Shown here: one piece after another, positions 1 to 12,289 of the stretch
Layout of the letters: the number at the start of each line of letters is the position of its first letter
How positions within the stretch are numbered: position 1 is the first letter of the stretch
Assembly (NCBI GenBank): GCA_009760855.2
Contig: WPIO01000195.1
Span: forward strand, 122,001 to 186,000
DNA: 64,000 nt
Direction: 5' to 3'
Source: Cristatella mucedo
Lineage: Eukaryota > Bryozoa > Phylactolaemata > Cristatellidae
Notes under the pieces: model-generated
The model's database searches: none
What the model was told of the DNA's origin: nothing
Seen by the model: only the letters and a program-made list of their open reading frames with translations
Translations under genes and position numbers: made by a program

Positions 1-1661
1 TGAGTTATTTCTGAAGAAATTGAATGTTCGATAAATTTTCTTTTTTAACATGTTTATTGAAACATGTTTAAAAAAATTAGTCAGATGTCCGCGTTAAGAA
101 TTTTTACGCAATTAATCTTCCTCTATATTGTTCCAGTTGCTGTTAAGGTGAACGGTTCTCCGAAGTAAACTCGCAGCCGAGTTTCCTCTCGCTAGGCTGC
201 GGAGGCAGCATGCCGTATAGAAGGAGCAGCCACAGAGGACGACTGAAAAGTGATGACAGAATCTGAAACAGGAGAAATAATGTCATCACTTCTTAATAAT
301 TTCTACGCGTGATTTTCATAATCCAAGACTCACCTCCGACCACTAAGCGGTAGAAGCAATTTTTTCTCTGCTTCGAATATGCTGGTTAGTTGAATGCAGC
401 ACGTAAGAAATTTCACGCCAATAGACATCTCAATGTTTGCCGCTCGTGTACGCCTTCAAGTCAGCATGCCTCTCCCCGGCAGCCGAATTATTAGCCTGCT
501 CATCTGCAGCCGAGTGGGCTGAGACTATAGCTTCACCCCCCCTCCACACTTACTGACCTTACTATTCAATACGATTGTGCGAATGCCTGGTGTCGCTCCG
601 TTGTTTTAGTTAGCTGGAATTCCTTGTTGATGCTGCTGCTGCTGCCAGATTTCGTGAATGCGAGTCTCCCGAAGGAGTCCGTTCGTAGGAAGAGAGTGTT
701 TCTTTGCACTCAATGCTTCCAGAGTTGTCCAGCGAGCACTCGCCCCTGCCGCGATCCCCTAACAAAGCCTACCACCTCGCCAGGCTTACTGCAACCCCGG
801 CGGCGAACAGTAAAGTGTGCCTACCTATAATACTCGCGTTTACTATGCAATAAATCCGTAGCAATACGGGACATGGATTCTTGATGACTCCGTGACGTAC
901 GAGGACTACTGTAGATAATACCAATCTAGGCAAGCCAAGATTTAGTCCAGCATCTATAAAAGCTTTGTTGAATCGCAGGAGCACAATCCAAAAATGCTGA
1001 TGTCAACCTTCCATCGTCGGCTTAACCACTCCCAGATTATCACCTTACCTAGCGATCCATGTGGCGATCTAGCAGATTGCTTTTTATAGCGCCTTTGTCG
1101 GCAACATGGAAAATATCGAAGAGTCCGTCCTCTTGGTAACAACTGCAGTGTACTCCTCTCCTTCAATTCCTAGCAGTACCCCAATGTCCTCATTCAAGCC
1201 AATATAATGTGCGCCATTTCGAGCGTTCTCTTGCAATCCACTGTAATCGACTGAAGCTACCAGCTCCAATACTGCAATCCATCGACCTTGTCACGTGAGT
1301 GTATTGCAGGAGATTGCACGATAACGCTCGAAATGGTGCATAATTTTATAGATACACTTGAACAATAGCGTACTATAATATGCAATTCAATTCAAAGCTT
1401 TGCGAAGCTGACTTCTGGCGGATCTGTAGTCGATTAAAGCCTTTCAGGAACCAGATCGCCATCCTGAGGGCTGAGCGCTCTTACTGATCGATACCCCCCA
1501 GAGGGGCCTAGACCCCTGCCTACTCTGCATACACTGGTAATTTCGGCAAGAGTTCGGCTTAAGAGGACTCACAGGAAGTACCGACGGCTTGCTGCTCGTG
1601 CCTAGCCATCCGAGGAAAGCTAAACAGTCTACGTTAAGAGCTTACTGGCATGGGATTGGAA
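1..1661. other. No recognisable gene; unique-looking DNA
   Basis: I see no domain, splice-supported exon or known repeat here apart from one hairpin-forming inverted repeat near 1210-1340, listed separately. A minus-strand reading frame of about 60 codons at 1084-1269 matches no family I know and shows no convincing exon boundaries. Confidence 0.5.
1210..1340. repeat. Imperfect inverted repeat (possible hairpin or MITE relic)
   Basis: Arms 1210-1227 and 1323-1340 are reverse complements at 17 of 18 positions. Inside them a second perfect 7-bp pair (TGCAATC at 1232-1238 and its complement at 1312-1318) continues the stem after a 4-nt mismatch on each side. The loop is about 73 nt. No target-site duplication was found, so assignment to a transposon is only a guess. 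Confidence 0.55.
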
Positions 1662-1825
1662 ATAATAGTAACAATAATGATAATACACTTGTTAAAGTGC
1701 CCTTTGAGAAATTTATCTTCTTCTAGGCACTTCACATCTGCTATAAAGAATGCATGATCTAATGGTTATTGGAAGCATGCTCATGAATAAGGATAGCGGA
1801 ATAAGCATAACGGAACAAGCATAAC
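1662..1825 (-). mobile_element. LINE 3'-end fragment (CR1/L2-like)
   Basis: It carries the hallmark 3'-terminal module shared by many copies in this window: an AAT-rich tail (1662-1690), then a decayed GCGCC...AGAGA...TCT...GGCGC stem-loop (about 1696-1735), then GCATGC-containing 3'-UTR sequence. No reverse-transcriptase coding remains. It is 5'-truncated next to the (CT)n tract. Confidence 0.65.
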
Positions 1826-1853
1826 AATGACGGAAGACGCTGTTATTTTTATT

Positions 1854-1858
<5 letters not shown>

Positions 1859-1943
<85 letters not shown>

Positions 1944-2022
1944 CTCCCTCGCTCTCTTTCTCTCTCTCAATCTCTCTCTCGTGCCCTCTCGCTCGCTCTC
2001 TCTCTCTCTCTCTTGCTCTCTT

Positions 2023-2095
<73 letters not shown>

Positions 2096-2115
2096 CCCTC
2101 TCGCTCTCTCTCTCC
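1859..2115. repeat. Long (CT)n/(GA)n microsatellite, about 257 bp
   Basis: Two long pure CT runs (about 1859-1941 and 2025-2092) are joined by interrupted stretches with TTGC and TCGC variants. Long Ser/Leu or Arg/Glu reading frames across it are composition artefacts, not genes. Confidence 0.97.
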
Positions 2116-5100
2116 GTCTTTGCTCTTCTACTCTAGGAGAAAAGTAGAATAGCAAAGGTTGTTCCCGCGCGCCACGTACTTCTCAGGCGTGGAGTCGCCT
2201 TGCCGTCCCTCAACGAAATTTCTTAGTGCCTGGGCGTTATCTGAAACTCGTTTCCGACTTTTTGGCTGGGACGTGGGCTGGTATGCAGCTGTCGTCCTCT
2301 AACCTACCCTTGATGACTAATAATTGCACGTAGCTTATGCAACAGCCGGCACGCAGCTGCGGTCAATCAACCAACTTATGTACGTATACGTCATCGCTCT
2401 GCTTAGCATCCCCTTCATCCCACTGAATTGATTGTCTTGGTTTGCTAATGCGTGCTTAGCCTGATTGCTCACGCATGGCTCAGTCCATGTAATGAGCCAG
2501 AGGTCCTACAAACCGTCAATCCTGAGAATCTTCTTTTGGGCTTCAGTACGCTTTCCTAACAATCATGCTCGCTGGCCGTATCGTGCTTGTCTATGAATAG
2601 TACCGCACGAGTCATTAACTCTTGTCTATTGGCCGATCTTTGCAGCGAGCTGAAAAGCGGCCTGAAATCGAGATTTAATTCTTTAGCTCTAGGCTATGCA
2701 AACGACATCATTATTTTTATAGCCATTCAGTTCGTCTTTATGTAGCCTAGCTCAAGGATTTCATCTTGAGCATTTCCCTGTTGGCTCATAAATTAAGGGG
2801 GTACCCTTAACCGAAATCCACAAAAAATGGTCAGTTTATTTGAAATTTGCGTATTTAAGATAAACTAGTTATAAATGCAAGCTCAAATTTTGGTGGTTGT
2901 AAGATGACTGGAACATGGTCAATAAAACTATTATGTAAGACCTATCTAAACCGGAAGTCGTACATCGGGCTCAACAAAATAATCTTGTTTGAAAAATAAC
3001 TGAGCCGGAACTGCGGTTTTCTGGTGAACTCTGCGAATATAAGCTATTCAGCCCTAAACGGACCCTCAAAAAATAACTGGGAAATGATAAAACGTAAAAA
3101 ATTTCCGGAAATGACACGCCCCTCGAGATCAAACGTCCGACTGGTAGTACAACAAGATGATAAAAGAGTAAACCCCCTATCGGCAGGGTGTCTAGTCCCG
3201 CCTCTGCTTCCCCGCCCCGCCCATAGCAACCGGCGGTAAACGGCATTCCAAGGCCCACTCCTTATTTACTTGGTAGAAACCTGCTAACATTAGTATGTTT
3301 ACATCAGATCACAAACCGGAAGTGACTGTCATTCGGCCAGTAGACAAACATTAGGGATAATGTATTGAGGATTTACTGCTGCCGGGGCCGCCGTAACTAA
3401 GGAGTCCATTATCACGGCACCGCATGAATCCTGGGACAGCTGATCCAGTTCCTGTAGCCGTCATAAAGCACGAGGCGACGGCCGCGAGTAGTCCTTTGTT
3501 CGGCGGCCGGTCAGCGTGGTGACTTGGATGGAACTAGCCCGTCGTTTACTGGAAGCCAGTCTGAAAAGGTTGATTCATTTCTATTCAAGGAAATTTAGGT
3601 GATTTCAAGTTCTCATTTATGTCGTTACTAGTTAGATATTTGTATTGGCGAATGCCGGTGAGCCGCCCGGCTGTACCCTGGATTGCCGGCCCGCCGTATG
3701 AGACCTATCGCGGATATGATCTGCTCAGGCTGTATAAGGTTCTTGTTAGGTTGACCTATTCCTAAGATCCATATTTATCTATTTATTGAATTGCTCGTGT
3801 GATTATAGCGTTTCCTAGTGCTGCCTCTTGGTTATACCTTGGGAGTTCTCAAGTTTATCTGCATACGACAGTCCAATGCCTGCTGTCATTTATGTCATAT
3901 CTCCTAAAATGATGATCCGATATCCTTAAAACTTTGGAATGTATGATTGATTGTAGTTACAGAATCAATCCAGCCTTCTCGCATGCGTATTGGACCTCAG
4001 TAGATTGACTTGTTTTGGTCAAAACTGGCTGTTTGTCGTGCTAAGCCTTTGTCATCCTTTCACTCACATGGCGTAAAAATGTCACAGGTAGGCTACTTGT
4101 GACCCAAACAACGTGAAATTTGAAGTACATGCTCCTAAGTATGTGTTTTGATGTTGTATGGCGACAAATATAGTAACGCTCTTGTTATTCCATGTCACCT
4201 GCATGCTTTGGCACCTCATTGGCTTCTCTGAGTGCTGTCACAACAGTAGTACTTGGTACCTGGTACAGTGTACAACTTGGTCGATACTGGGCCGATCTGT
4301 GTGAAACTTGGAATATAGGTGGAGCTCACCTGTCTTGTCACTCTCCGCCTGGGCATGTATGCATGATGGGTGTGTATGCATATAATGTGCCTGTCACAAA
4401 GTGTCCGTGGGCTGTGTTTGTGATGGCAGTCAACAGTTTGAATGTCAAAAAATTTTTTTAAGTTTATTGTGGGGGGAGTGACAAGTAGAATGTCTTGCAT
4501 TTTTTGAGTGGTTTGCTATATTTCTACAAAAAAATATTTCTGACCGGAAAACTGAGGAGCTGCCTGTGACACTGACAACCACCAGCAGTCCTATACGTGA
4601 CTTTGGACTTTTAAAGGTTATCATAAGGTCAAAACAGATATATTATATCAAACGATAGCTAATGGTACCAGTGTTCTTCGTGCCAATTTTCATGCCAATC
4701 ACTTTACCCGTCTTCGTACAATATTTTTTAAACATGCTTTGGAGGGACAACTCCCCCTATTAGCGGCCATTTTGAGGGATAACTCCTACTACCGCCATAC
4801 TTACCAGTGATTCGCCCATGACTGCGACTAATTATGCGACATTGTACTAATTTAGCCACAGTGATCATCTCAGCTATAGCATTTCAGCCCGCCAGCTCTC
4901 CTGTCTCCTGCCTCTGGCTTATCGGTGGACCCTAACTAGTTGAATATTCCAAAATTCGTTAATTTAGTAGAGAATTGCTAAGCCTGAAAAGGGCATTGGT
5001 CTTCAACCTAAAGTCAGTGACATTGGCGTTCTATTGAGCATCACATTCTTTTACAGTTGATTATACATCCTTCAATTTAAAGTGACAGCATGTCGAGACT

Positions 5101-5398
5101 AGAGACTGAGCTGAATCTCACACTCATTGTTTTAATTGAGAAAGTGCCATACGAAATTGCTTGCCGTTCAATCGCCTTGAGGCAGACTGGCTTAGCATAT
5201 TGCACCGGGGAATGTGATGCATATTGCTGGTCGTTGATCTCCTGTAATGATCAGTTGAAGTTTAATCGTTACACCCGCCACCTACAATGATAAAAAAATT
5301 TTGCACGTTATTAACTTTAAACAATATTAGTGAAATGTGAAGTTATGAATACTCTTTGGTTAGCATGAATGTATACTAGTACTGTCAATGAATTATGT
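2116..5398. other. No recognisable gene
   Basis: Mixed-composition DNA with short open frames only. Nothing matches a protein family I recognise, and I see no SINE or LINE 3'-end module. Older unclassified repeats may be hidden here. Confidence 0.45.
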
Positions 5399-7260
5399 AA
5401 TAATAATAATAATACATTTGTTTAGCACCCTCAGAGAACTGAATCTCTTTCTAGGCACGTTACAAACGCTGTAGAGTTTTTACCATTACCACAGGAGTGG
5501 TGTTAATATCCGCAAGCACCAAACATAGTGTAAGCAGGTACATGCACGCAAAAGATGACTCACAAAGACCCAACGTATATTGTAATAAACAAGTGCGTTT
5601 TAGGATTCATTTTAAATGTTATCATGTAAGGGTTGTTGTGACGTGCGTCAGTAATGAGTCCCAGGCTTTCGGAGCATACGAGCTAAAGACGTGGTCTAAG
5701 CAGGTTCTGAGGTTCGTACGAGATATGGCTAAGCGATTCGAGTCAGAGCAGCGAGTTGTACGATTCTTGGCTTGGTGGGTGAATAGATCTGATAGGTAGG
5801 CTGAAGCCAAAGAAGGAAGGGACCTAAAAAGTAAGTGACAGAACTTTGAAGTCTACAAGCTGCTTGATTGGCAGCCAGTGCAGATCGGCAAGAAATGATG
5901 AAGCGGCAACTACGATGCTCACGACAGACGAGCCTAGCTGCAGAGCTTTGCACCAGCTGTAAGCGCCTGATTGCACATGCCGGTAGACCAGCAAATGAGT
6001 TATAGAAGTCGAGACAGGATGTCACAAATCATCGACCATTATCGATTTACTATCCCTGTCTAAGCAACCCCGAATTTTAGCAATGTTAAGCAGCTTTAAT
6101 TAGACAGACTTGGCGGAGCCGATTTTGAGGGTTAGGTTTAATTTGTTTAGGTTTAATTTCTGAAAGACACTTGGTTTACCCATAACTATTAAGTTGGTAT
6201 TTTGTCGTCATTTAAGTTTAGAACATTTTCTGCCATCCGTGGGCGAATGTCATCAGTACAGACAGCAAGGGTGTGTAGAGAATTTGACGTGCTCGATGGC
6301 TATGAGGGATCAAAGTAGAGGTACAATTGAGTGTCATCCGCATAGAAGTGAAAGCCTAGACTGTGTTTAGCGATCGCATCGGCCACAGGGAGAGCTTAAA
6401 CTGTGAAAATAGCAGACTGAGCACAGAGCCCTAAGGTTCGCCATACTTTAGTGATTTCTCGGATGATCTTTGTCCATTCACGTCAAGAATCGGGAGCCTC
6501 CCACTGAGAAAGGACCTGACCGACTGCAGTGCAGTGCCAGTGATGCCCCGGCGAGATGCGAGACGCTCAATAAGGACTTTGTTATCAATGGTGTCGAACG
6601 CTGCCGAAATATTGAGCACAACAGGCAGAGAGACTTTACCTAAGTCTGCATTCCTGAGAAGGTCATTATACACCCTAGGCAATGCTGACTCCGTTGCGTG
6701 ATTAGCTGTAAACCCAGACTGAAACCTACTTGCTAGCTTTGAGGTTTCAATATAAGAGCTCAGTTGGTCTACCACAACTCATTCCAATGTCTGTGATAGG
6801 AACTGAAGGGAAACTGGACGAAAGCTGCTCAACTTTATTTGGTCTGTCTGTCCTTGCTTTCTTAATAAAAGGCCGAACAACAGCCTTTTTGAAAGGTGCA
6901 GGGACATTATCTGAGGCTTGGGACATATTTATGATATTAGTTATGCATGGCAGCGGCAGATCTAAATGCATCGTAGAATAAGTAGGGCAGTGGGAATAGG
7001 GTCTACAGGACTGGTAGTCTTCTTTAACTGGGAGATGAATTTTAAGATAAGATCACTCATGGCCCCCTTGAATGTAGACATCGAGGTACTGCACGGAAAA
7101 GAAGGACGGGAATCTTGTGTTGATGTAATTGAGGGACGCGAATCCAGAGGGAATGCTGCAACCTTTGGGATGGACTCGCTGATCTTGTCTATCTTGCTGA
7201 CTAGGAAGCCAGATAATCGGTCGGCTAGGTCACCACAAGGTGGTAACCGTCAATGCAGGT
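5399..7260 (-). mobile_element. Decayed CR1/L2-like LINE, reverse transcriptase region to 3' end
   Basis: This minus-strand non-LTR retrotransposon retains most of its RT domain, broken by stops and frameshifts. In sense order: an EN-RT linker ending near DPIPT (about 7260-6980); RT motifs with QSGF, then SAAFDTID (about 6780-6430); a YADDTQLYLYFDPS catalytic box (about 6350-6300); the C-terminal thumb-like region with [15 protein letters not shown] (about 6025-5730) and SYAPKAWDSL (about 5680); then the 3' UTR, the stem-loop module (about 5430-5460) and an ATT-rich tail at 5399-5415. The 5' part (endonuclease, ORF1) is missing, as is usual for 5'-truncated copies. It lies just downstream of the ML-domain gene and may separate that gene from a last exon. 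It is a pseudogene. Confidence 0.85.
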
Positions 7261-7586
7261 TTTTATTATGTAATCACGGGATTCTGATTATTGATAAGTA
7301 CTTTCAGGGAATCTTGAGTGTTTGCATCAGTCGTCCTGTTAGACGTCGTGATGAAGCTGATATGGTATCAGGAACCACAGGATGTGTGCCTATGCTTTAA
7401 CTACCAGTCGAAAGGGTAAAAATTAATTATTTGATAGTTGCCTCTGTCCAACGGGCTTCAAGAGTTCGTTTCAAGAGATCTTTAGCGATCCATCTACAAA
7501 CTTCAGTAGCAACCGACATGCAACTGTCAGCTAGCCTTAGCTAATCAGAAACTCGGCAGCGGCACCAAAGTCTGATTGACCGATAC

Positions 7587-7756
7587 CTGTGGATATGTTG
7601 CGTCGACGGGTAAGAGCGTGGACCAGGTATACTCGCCGTTTCCGGTTCTGATGCAGTTGTCGACATGGCAACCAAAATAATCGGGTAGGCTCAATGGGAT
7701 CCAAAGTCCCACAACTTTCGCCCATAAAGATGCATTCAGTGTTGAAACTGGTTTAT
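7587..7756 (-). CDS. ML-domain gene exon 3
   Basis: Acceptor TTTACAG just above 7756, donor GTATCG at 7586. It encodes LWAKVVGLWIPL, then FGCHVDNC, then YTWSTLLPVDATYPQ. This parallels the NPC2 segment with the GC...NC disulfide loop and the following conserved YP. Confidence 0.75.
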
Positions 7757-9284
7757 CTGTAAATGACAATGACCCAACTACATTAGCTTTCTTGATCACC
7801 TGGAACCCTGTTCTGCTCTCTGTATGCAAAAAAAGATAGGAGCTAAACACTCAGGCAAATGCACACTGTGCGTTTAGACACGCCCTCAGTTAGACACGCC
7901 CTCGCCTCGTTTAGACAGGCACCCTCACTAACAAATACAAATCGCACGTGCAACCAAAGAAAACGATGCCTTCCTCATACATCCTTACAAACAAACGCTG
8001 ATAGTGCCAAAAAACTTTCCGGGCTGACTTTCTGCTGACAATATTTCTTGTACACTGGACGCTGGGTATCTTCAGGCATGTAAGTTGAGAAGGGCTTTCA
8101 TTCCGATAAGTGGTATATCTTATTAACGAACCCTTTTATGCATGATTGACGTGGTTAACTAGTGTAACAATAACAATAGATATGAACAGTAAATTACTAA
8201 TAACTCTGTATGTAACGGTTGTAATGGTTGGCTAAAAACCCAAAACAAAAGTTGGGAAATTAAACGCGAAATCAACTAATGAAACCTATATATGGATAGC
8301 TTCATGCTTTTCCGTGCACAGCATGAAAATTTAATTTGATAATTCTGCATGAACTGTTAACCGTCCACTGTGGTGGCTGAGTAGACCTCGTAAAGATTCG
8401 ATTGAAAATTATTTTCAATTACTATTCGATATGATTTGATTTTACGATCAAAAATAATTGATACTCTCTGATATTGAAAATACATTTGAAATCTTTCTAA
8501 TATTAATTCAAAGTAGAATTTACCTACTCAAATAATAAACTCTAATTGTGGGTGCCTACTTAAACCAAAGTACTTCCAATTTTTTTAGTGCGAATTTTTC
8601 AGTACGGTTTTGACCCGAGGGCTTACATTGGATCACCGGTTTGACCTGCCTGCACAATCATATAGCCAAATGCTTAAATCCATCTGCTGTCATACGCAAG
8701 TATATGAATATCCATTTGTCTAAGCTTTCAGTATAGCGACTGCATTGGCGGTCAACACACTAGACCTTTGATAGCTGCTGCTGGCTGCTGCAGACCGTGT
8801 TTTCCAAGCAGCCAGGGTCACTCTATTCTCCCAAGTCCCGCACAGATATCAAATGACGTGCGTTGCGAAAATAAGTTCACGGTATTATGTATCATGCAAT
8901 AAAACAGTTGCCTGTCGCTGGGAGTAACAGGTCAATGTAACTTGCATGTGCCACGTTTTAGCATATTTTGCTTACCAGTTGTGAATACCATAGTCATGCT
9001 GGAATTTGTTCCCCTTTGTAAAATACAGGAAGCCATTGATGATCCCTGAATATTGAAAGACTTCACTGTACCGTATGCGTTTCCTGCAACCATTTCAAGT
9101 ACAGCATCGTATACCCAGGGCACAGCCACATCGCAGGCACTCGTCCAGTTAGCATTACTCGTTACGTATTGAGCTCGCGTCACGATGTGTCGTACTCACC
9201 GCAGTTTGCAAAATTAATCCCCTTTGCTGGGGCCGCAAAAAGCAGCGACCAATACAGTGCCAAGAAAATAACGGTGGGAGCCAT
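7587..9284 (-). CDS. ML-domain (NPC2-like) secreted lipid-binding protein, 3' end unresolved
   Basis: Exons on the minus strand: 9284-9200, 9083-8976 and 7756-7587, all bounded by GT-AG with compatible phases (1, 1, 0); together 121 codons. The start is ATG at 9284 in an AAAATGG context. Residues 1-22 form a signal peptide (basic-free start, hydrophobic LALYWSLLFAAP). The mature part begins INFANCG, followed by beta-rich sequence and a FGCHVDNC pair. This matches MD-2-related lipid-recognition domains such as NPC2, which bind sterols or other lipids in the lysosome or extracellularly. The usual length is about 150 aa, so 25-30 residues (the last strand, with the Cys that pairs with the first) are missing. 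One of the two central Cys expected in NPC2 also seems absent (only C48 remains). A phase-compatible terminal reading frame at about 7540-7430 exists, but would need a 46-nt intron and lacks the expected Cys at the expected place. Family is fairly sure; lipid ligand and completeness are unknown. Confidence 0.75.
8976..9083 (-). CDS. ML-domain gene exon 2
   Basis: Acceptor TTGCAG at 9089-9084, donor GTAAGC at 8975. Phase 1 in and out. It continues CG-NAYGTVKSFNIQ and ends MTMVFTT, matching the early beta strands of NPC2-like domains. Confidence 0.75.
9200..9284 (-). CDS. ML-domain gene exon 1 (signal peptide)
   Basis: 28 codons plus 1 base, from ATG at 9284 to a GTGAGT donor at 9199. It encodes the signal peptide and the INFANC start of the mature domain. 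Confidence 0.78.
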
Positions 9285-10479
9285 TTTGCCTTTTGGTCCA
9301 CTTGATAAGTCTTGTCTATCTGAAGGCCCTTGTTGGTCTGTGAGCGTCTGATGGGGCGGCAATGAAGGAATCTCAGCTCCTCTGTTCGTGTTTTCATATA
9401 TACACACACACACACACGCATAGATATAGCTTGTGCCAGCAGGCTGCAGCTGCTTGGCACAAGCTGATTGGTTGCACTTGAAATAGCTCAGACATGGCCG
9501 GGTTGCTTACTTGGAATAATCTGTCAGCTTAGTTAGCATTTGGAAAGTGTCACCAGATTTTTTGCTTATCATTCACCAACTGCTGTCAGAGCTTGGCTGC
9601 CGGGGTGACCTGCCGATCCCCTAAGCGAGCGACTCGAAGTTTGATTCAAAAGCACGAAACACTCGACGATACGAAAAACACCGCAGCGGGCTTCAGGAGA
9701 CGCTTGTTGGCACGGATGCTTTCAGCAGGCCAGCACACGACCGCTTTTCGAGGCGTTCCTGTCCCTGTTGTATGACAGTGGCTCCGGCGGCGGCAGTTCT
9801 AGCGGGAGTCTCTCGGAGACACAGCGGGCGAACGTTTGCGGTAAACGAGACTCTCCTTTATTGCTTTCAACGGGCACATGTATGAGAGCTCAGTCAATCG
9901 AAGCAGACGACGCGAAATATAACCTGTATTAGTGGCCTGACGCTGCGTTGTTTCAAGGGCTAAACTATTGGCCACAGGTCAGACGCTTCGCTAATTAAAC
10001 AGCAGAAGCCGCAGGCGAACACTACATCACCACTCTGGTTCTGCTCGCCCCGTACTTTCTTTCGAGAAACAGCAGATCCCCTTCCTAGAAATGACCCGGC
10101 CCATCAAGAACGGACTGGCTAAGCAAACCCCTACAGTAACGCTATGCAGCGTGACTGCCATATCTAATGTGACTGTATGTTTGTCACTTGATAGTTGTCG
10201 TTAATGCTGGTCTAAGAGAATCTCATATCGCACCTCCTTTCAAAGTTGGAAGTACCGACTTGTCTGTGAGCATTAGTCGACCGACTGTGTAATGTTAGGC
10301 AATGTAGCCAATGGAACTATTGCATTTTTTCATTGCTAAAAATTGTAGGGCACTTTTTCCCTGCCACCTTTTAATCAATGCCCGGCGATGGAGTTGGAGT
10401 CGCCTCTGTTAGGTCAGCTAGTTCTCTCGGCATCATTCGATCCCCGAATCCTTCTTGAACACTTATTGTGTCGCCAGGG
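9285..10479. other. No recognisable gene; short (AC)n at 9403-9418
   Basis: The upstream flank of the ML-domain gene. I see no family-specific reading frame and no clear promoter motif. A (AC)n run lies about 120 bp upstream of the ATG. Confidence 0.45.
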
Positions 10480-11135
10480 TGACAATGGCGCAGCACTGCA
10501 ATGGCTTAGGTCCCTATCTCAACGGGAGAATTCAGAGCAGTATGTCGGCAGGCAATAGTCATCCAGTGAGCCGTTAATGTACGAGCAAACTGCCGGTCTT
10601 GGCTTGATACACTTCGCGTCTCACTATACATATTCAACCTCTTGCCAGTTACTCACTCGCAATCTAAATACGGATGGTCGTTTATATGCAGACGACTATG
10701 CTAGCTCTGCCCATACTTTGATCCCTCCCAGCCTTTCACCGCCGCAAGCTCTCTTAAATCCCAAGCAGATTGTATTTCTGACACTTTGCTCTGCGGTAGC
10801 ATCAAACGTTATCAAATTGGATGACGATAAACCAACTTAATAGTTATAGGAAAACTTGCTTGTACTCCAAAATTGGAATGTCTTACCCTCAAAAGGGCTG
10901 GGCCAGTTGATCCGCTGTAGCATCTTCATGCAATATGGCTCGTGTCCTGTTGTAAAGTGACCTCAAACTAGATGACGGCGATAGCTCTGCAGTCCATCGA
11001 GGCCTACTTTCAGATAGCCGCTACTACCCAAATTCAGGCCTGCATAGATAAGGATGCCACAGACGGGCCTAGACGACACATCCGTCACCGCGCCCGCCTA
11101 GACTTTTTTAACTCACTATATGTAGTGCAATAATG
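10480..11135 (+). mobile_element. Heavily decayed LINE RT fragment
   Basis: Read across several frames it retains LINE landmarks in order: a LNGRIQS-type box (about 10520), a YADDYAS catalytic remnant (10686-10706), an SDLKLDD-like LGV box degraded to DLKLDD (about 10960), then RARLDFFNSLY (about 11090-11120), equivalent to RLDFCNSLL in better copies. Frameshifts and stops make it non-functional. Confidence 0.7.
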
Positions 11136-11279
11136 TAGGGGCTCGTGTGCACGACGGCGGCGCGACGAAGAACGAAGCCACCGGGAGCGAATTGTGGCGG
11201 TGACGACGACGACGGCTGTACTGTATCGTACGAAGGCGAACGTGAGAGAGCGAGCGTACTCACGTATGTAGAAGCAGCC

Positions 11280-11520
11280 GTCGTGGAAGCAGCTCCGGAG
11301 ATAATAGTATGAAAGGAGATAATAGCTATTATATAGATATATTATAAATATATGTATTATAGATATAGATAGATATATATGTATGTATGTATATTATAGA
11401 TTATATAGATATATCATTCCTATGAGATCATAGCTATTATATAGATATATTATAGATATATATATATAGATATAGATATGTATATATGTATTATAGATTA
11501 TATAGATATATCATTCCTAT
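11280..11520. repeat. AT-rich low-complexity block with about 120-bp tandem duplication
   Basis: The segment from ATAGCTATTATATAGATATA to ATATCATTCCTATGAGA occurs twice in direct order (about 11310-11425 and 11428-11525), with internal (TA), (GATA) and (TATG) variation. Confidence 0.8.
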
Positions 11521-11898
11521 GAGAGAGTAAGAAGAAAGGCAGAGAGATGGAGAGCGCGAGGATAGCGTGCATACAGGCACCGACGTACAGGCAGAAAGTT
11601 CCTCGCTGCAGGATTGGCGGGTCACGCGACCACAGCTGACCCGTTCCAATTAAATCCAGCTTAGTTGGCGACGCTGCCAACTGCAGCTCCTAATGGGGCG
11701 GTACTCAGCTCGCCCGTTGGCCGGGCGGGGTGGTGTGAGTCCGGCTGGGGCGGAACAGCATTGTGGGCGTGGCCACGCCCACAATAAGACTAGTGGGTTG
11801 GTACAAAATTCAACCTTGTCTGCCGTTAACATCGCGAATGCCACTTTGTGCCACTTCTCACCGACCTGCACTGGCTCACCATCAAGCAACTTGCCGAG

Positions 11899-12033
11899 GA
11901 GGTAATGTGCTCGCTCGTCACGGCCGAGGTTGTGGATTCGAAACCTGCAGTGGGCGATCCTCGATTGCCAACTGCAAGCGGTGCTGGTAGCCGTTAAGGC
12001 TCCTCTGCAGCCATACAAATGAAGCTGCTAAAT
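11899..12033 (+). mobile_element. tRNA-derived SINE (family 1), 5'-degraded copy
   Basis: Contains the B-box-like GGATTCGAAAC and the family 1 body (GTGGGCGAT, CTGCAAGCGGTG, TAGCCGTTAAGGCTCCTCTG), followed by the AAGCTGCTAAATC end. The A-box part is eroded. Confidence 0.75.
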
Positions 12034-12174
12034 CGGCCGATATATATACGTGTCGACTTCAAGGCTCAAGCATGCAATTGTAGGTCTCTCTCTGTCTTGC
12101 TCGGGCCTGATTATTGGATATACTCCCTAGGCACTGTACGTGCTACCAAGTACCCTATCGACAGGCTTACTTTC

Positions 12175-12236
12175 CCTCATGAGTAAAGTGCCTAGAAAGA
12201 GATTTAGCTCCACTAAGGTGTTATAAAATGTAATAT
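12175..12236 (+). mobile_element. Solo LINE 3'-end stem-loop, plus orientation
   Basis: AAAGTGCCTAGAAAGAGATT followed by a loop and AAGGTGTTATAAAATG, the plus-strand version of the shared 3'-terminal module. Nothing else of the element is left. Confidence 0.55.
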
Positions 12237-12289
12237 AATCCTATATATATAATCCTTACTGTTATTATGATCTTGGGAAGCTGTTGTCG

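Noticed and set aside
1713-2155. Overlapping open frames encoding Ser/Leu or Arg/Glu repeats
   Set aside because: They simply translate the (CT)n/(GA)n microsatellite; the same applies at 16264-16521, 56348-57034 and 63720-63989.
7430-7540. Terminal exon of the ML-domain gene (reading ARWTEATIK then TAA)
   Set aside because: Phase fits only with a 46-nt intron, and the conserved last Cys is absent; kept as a candidate, not annotated as an exon.
8400-8425. ATTGAAAAT/ATTTTCAAT palindrome
   Set aside because: Short and AT-rich; expected by chance in this composition.
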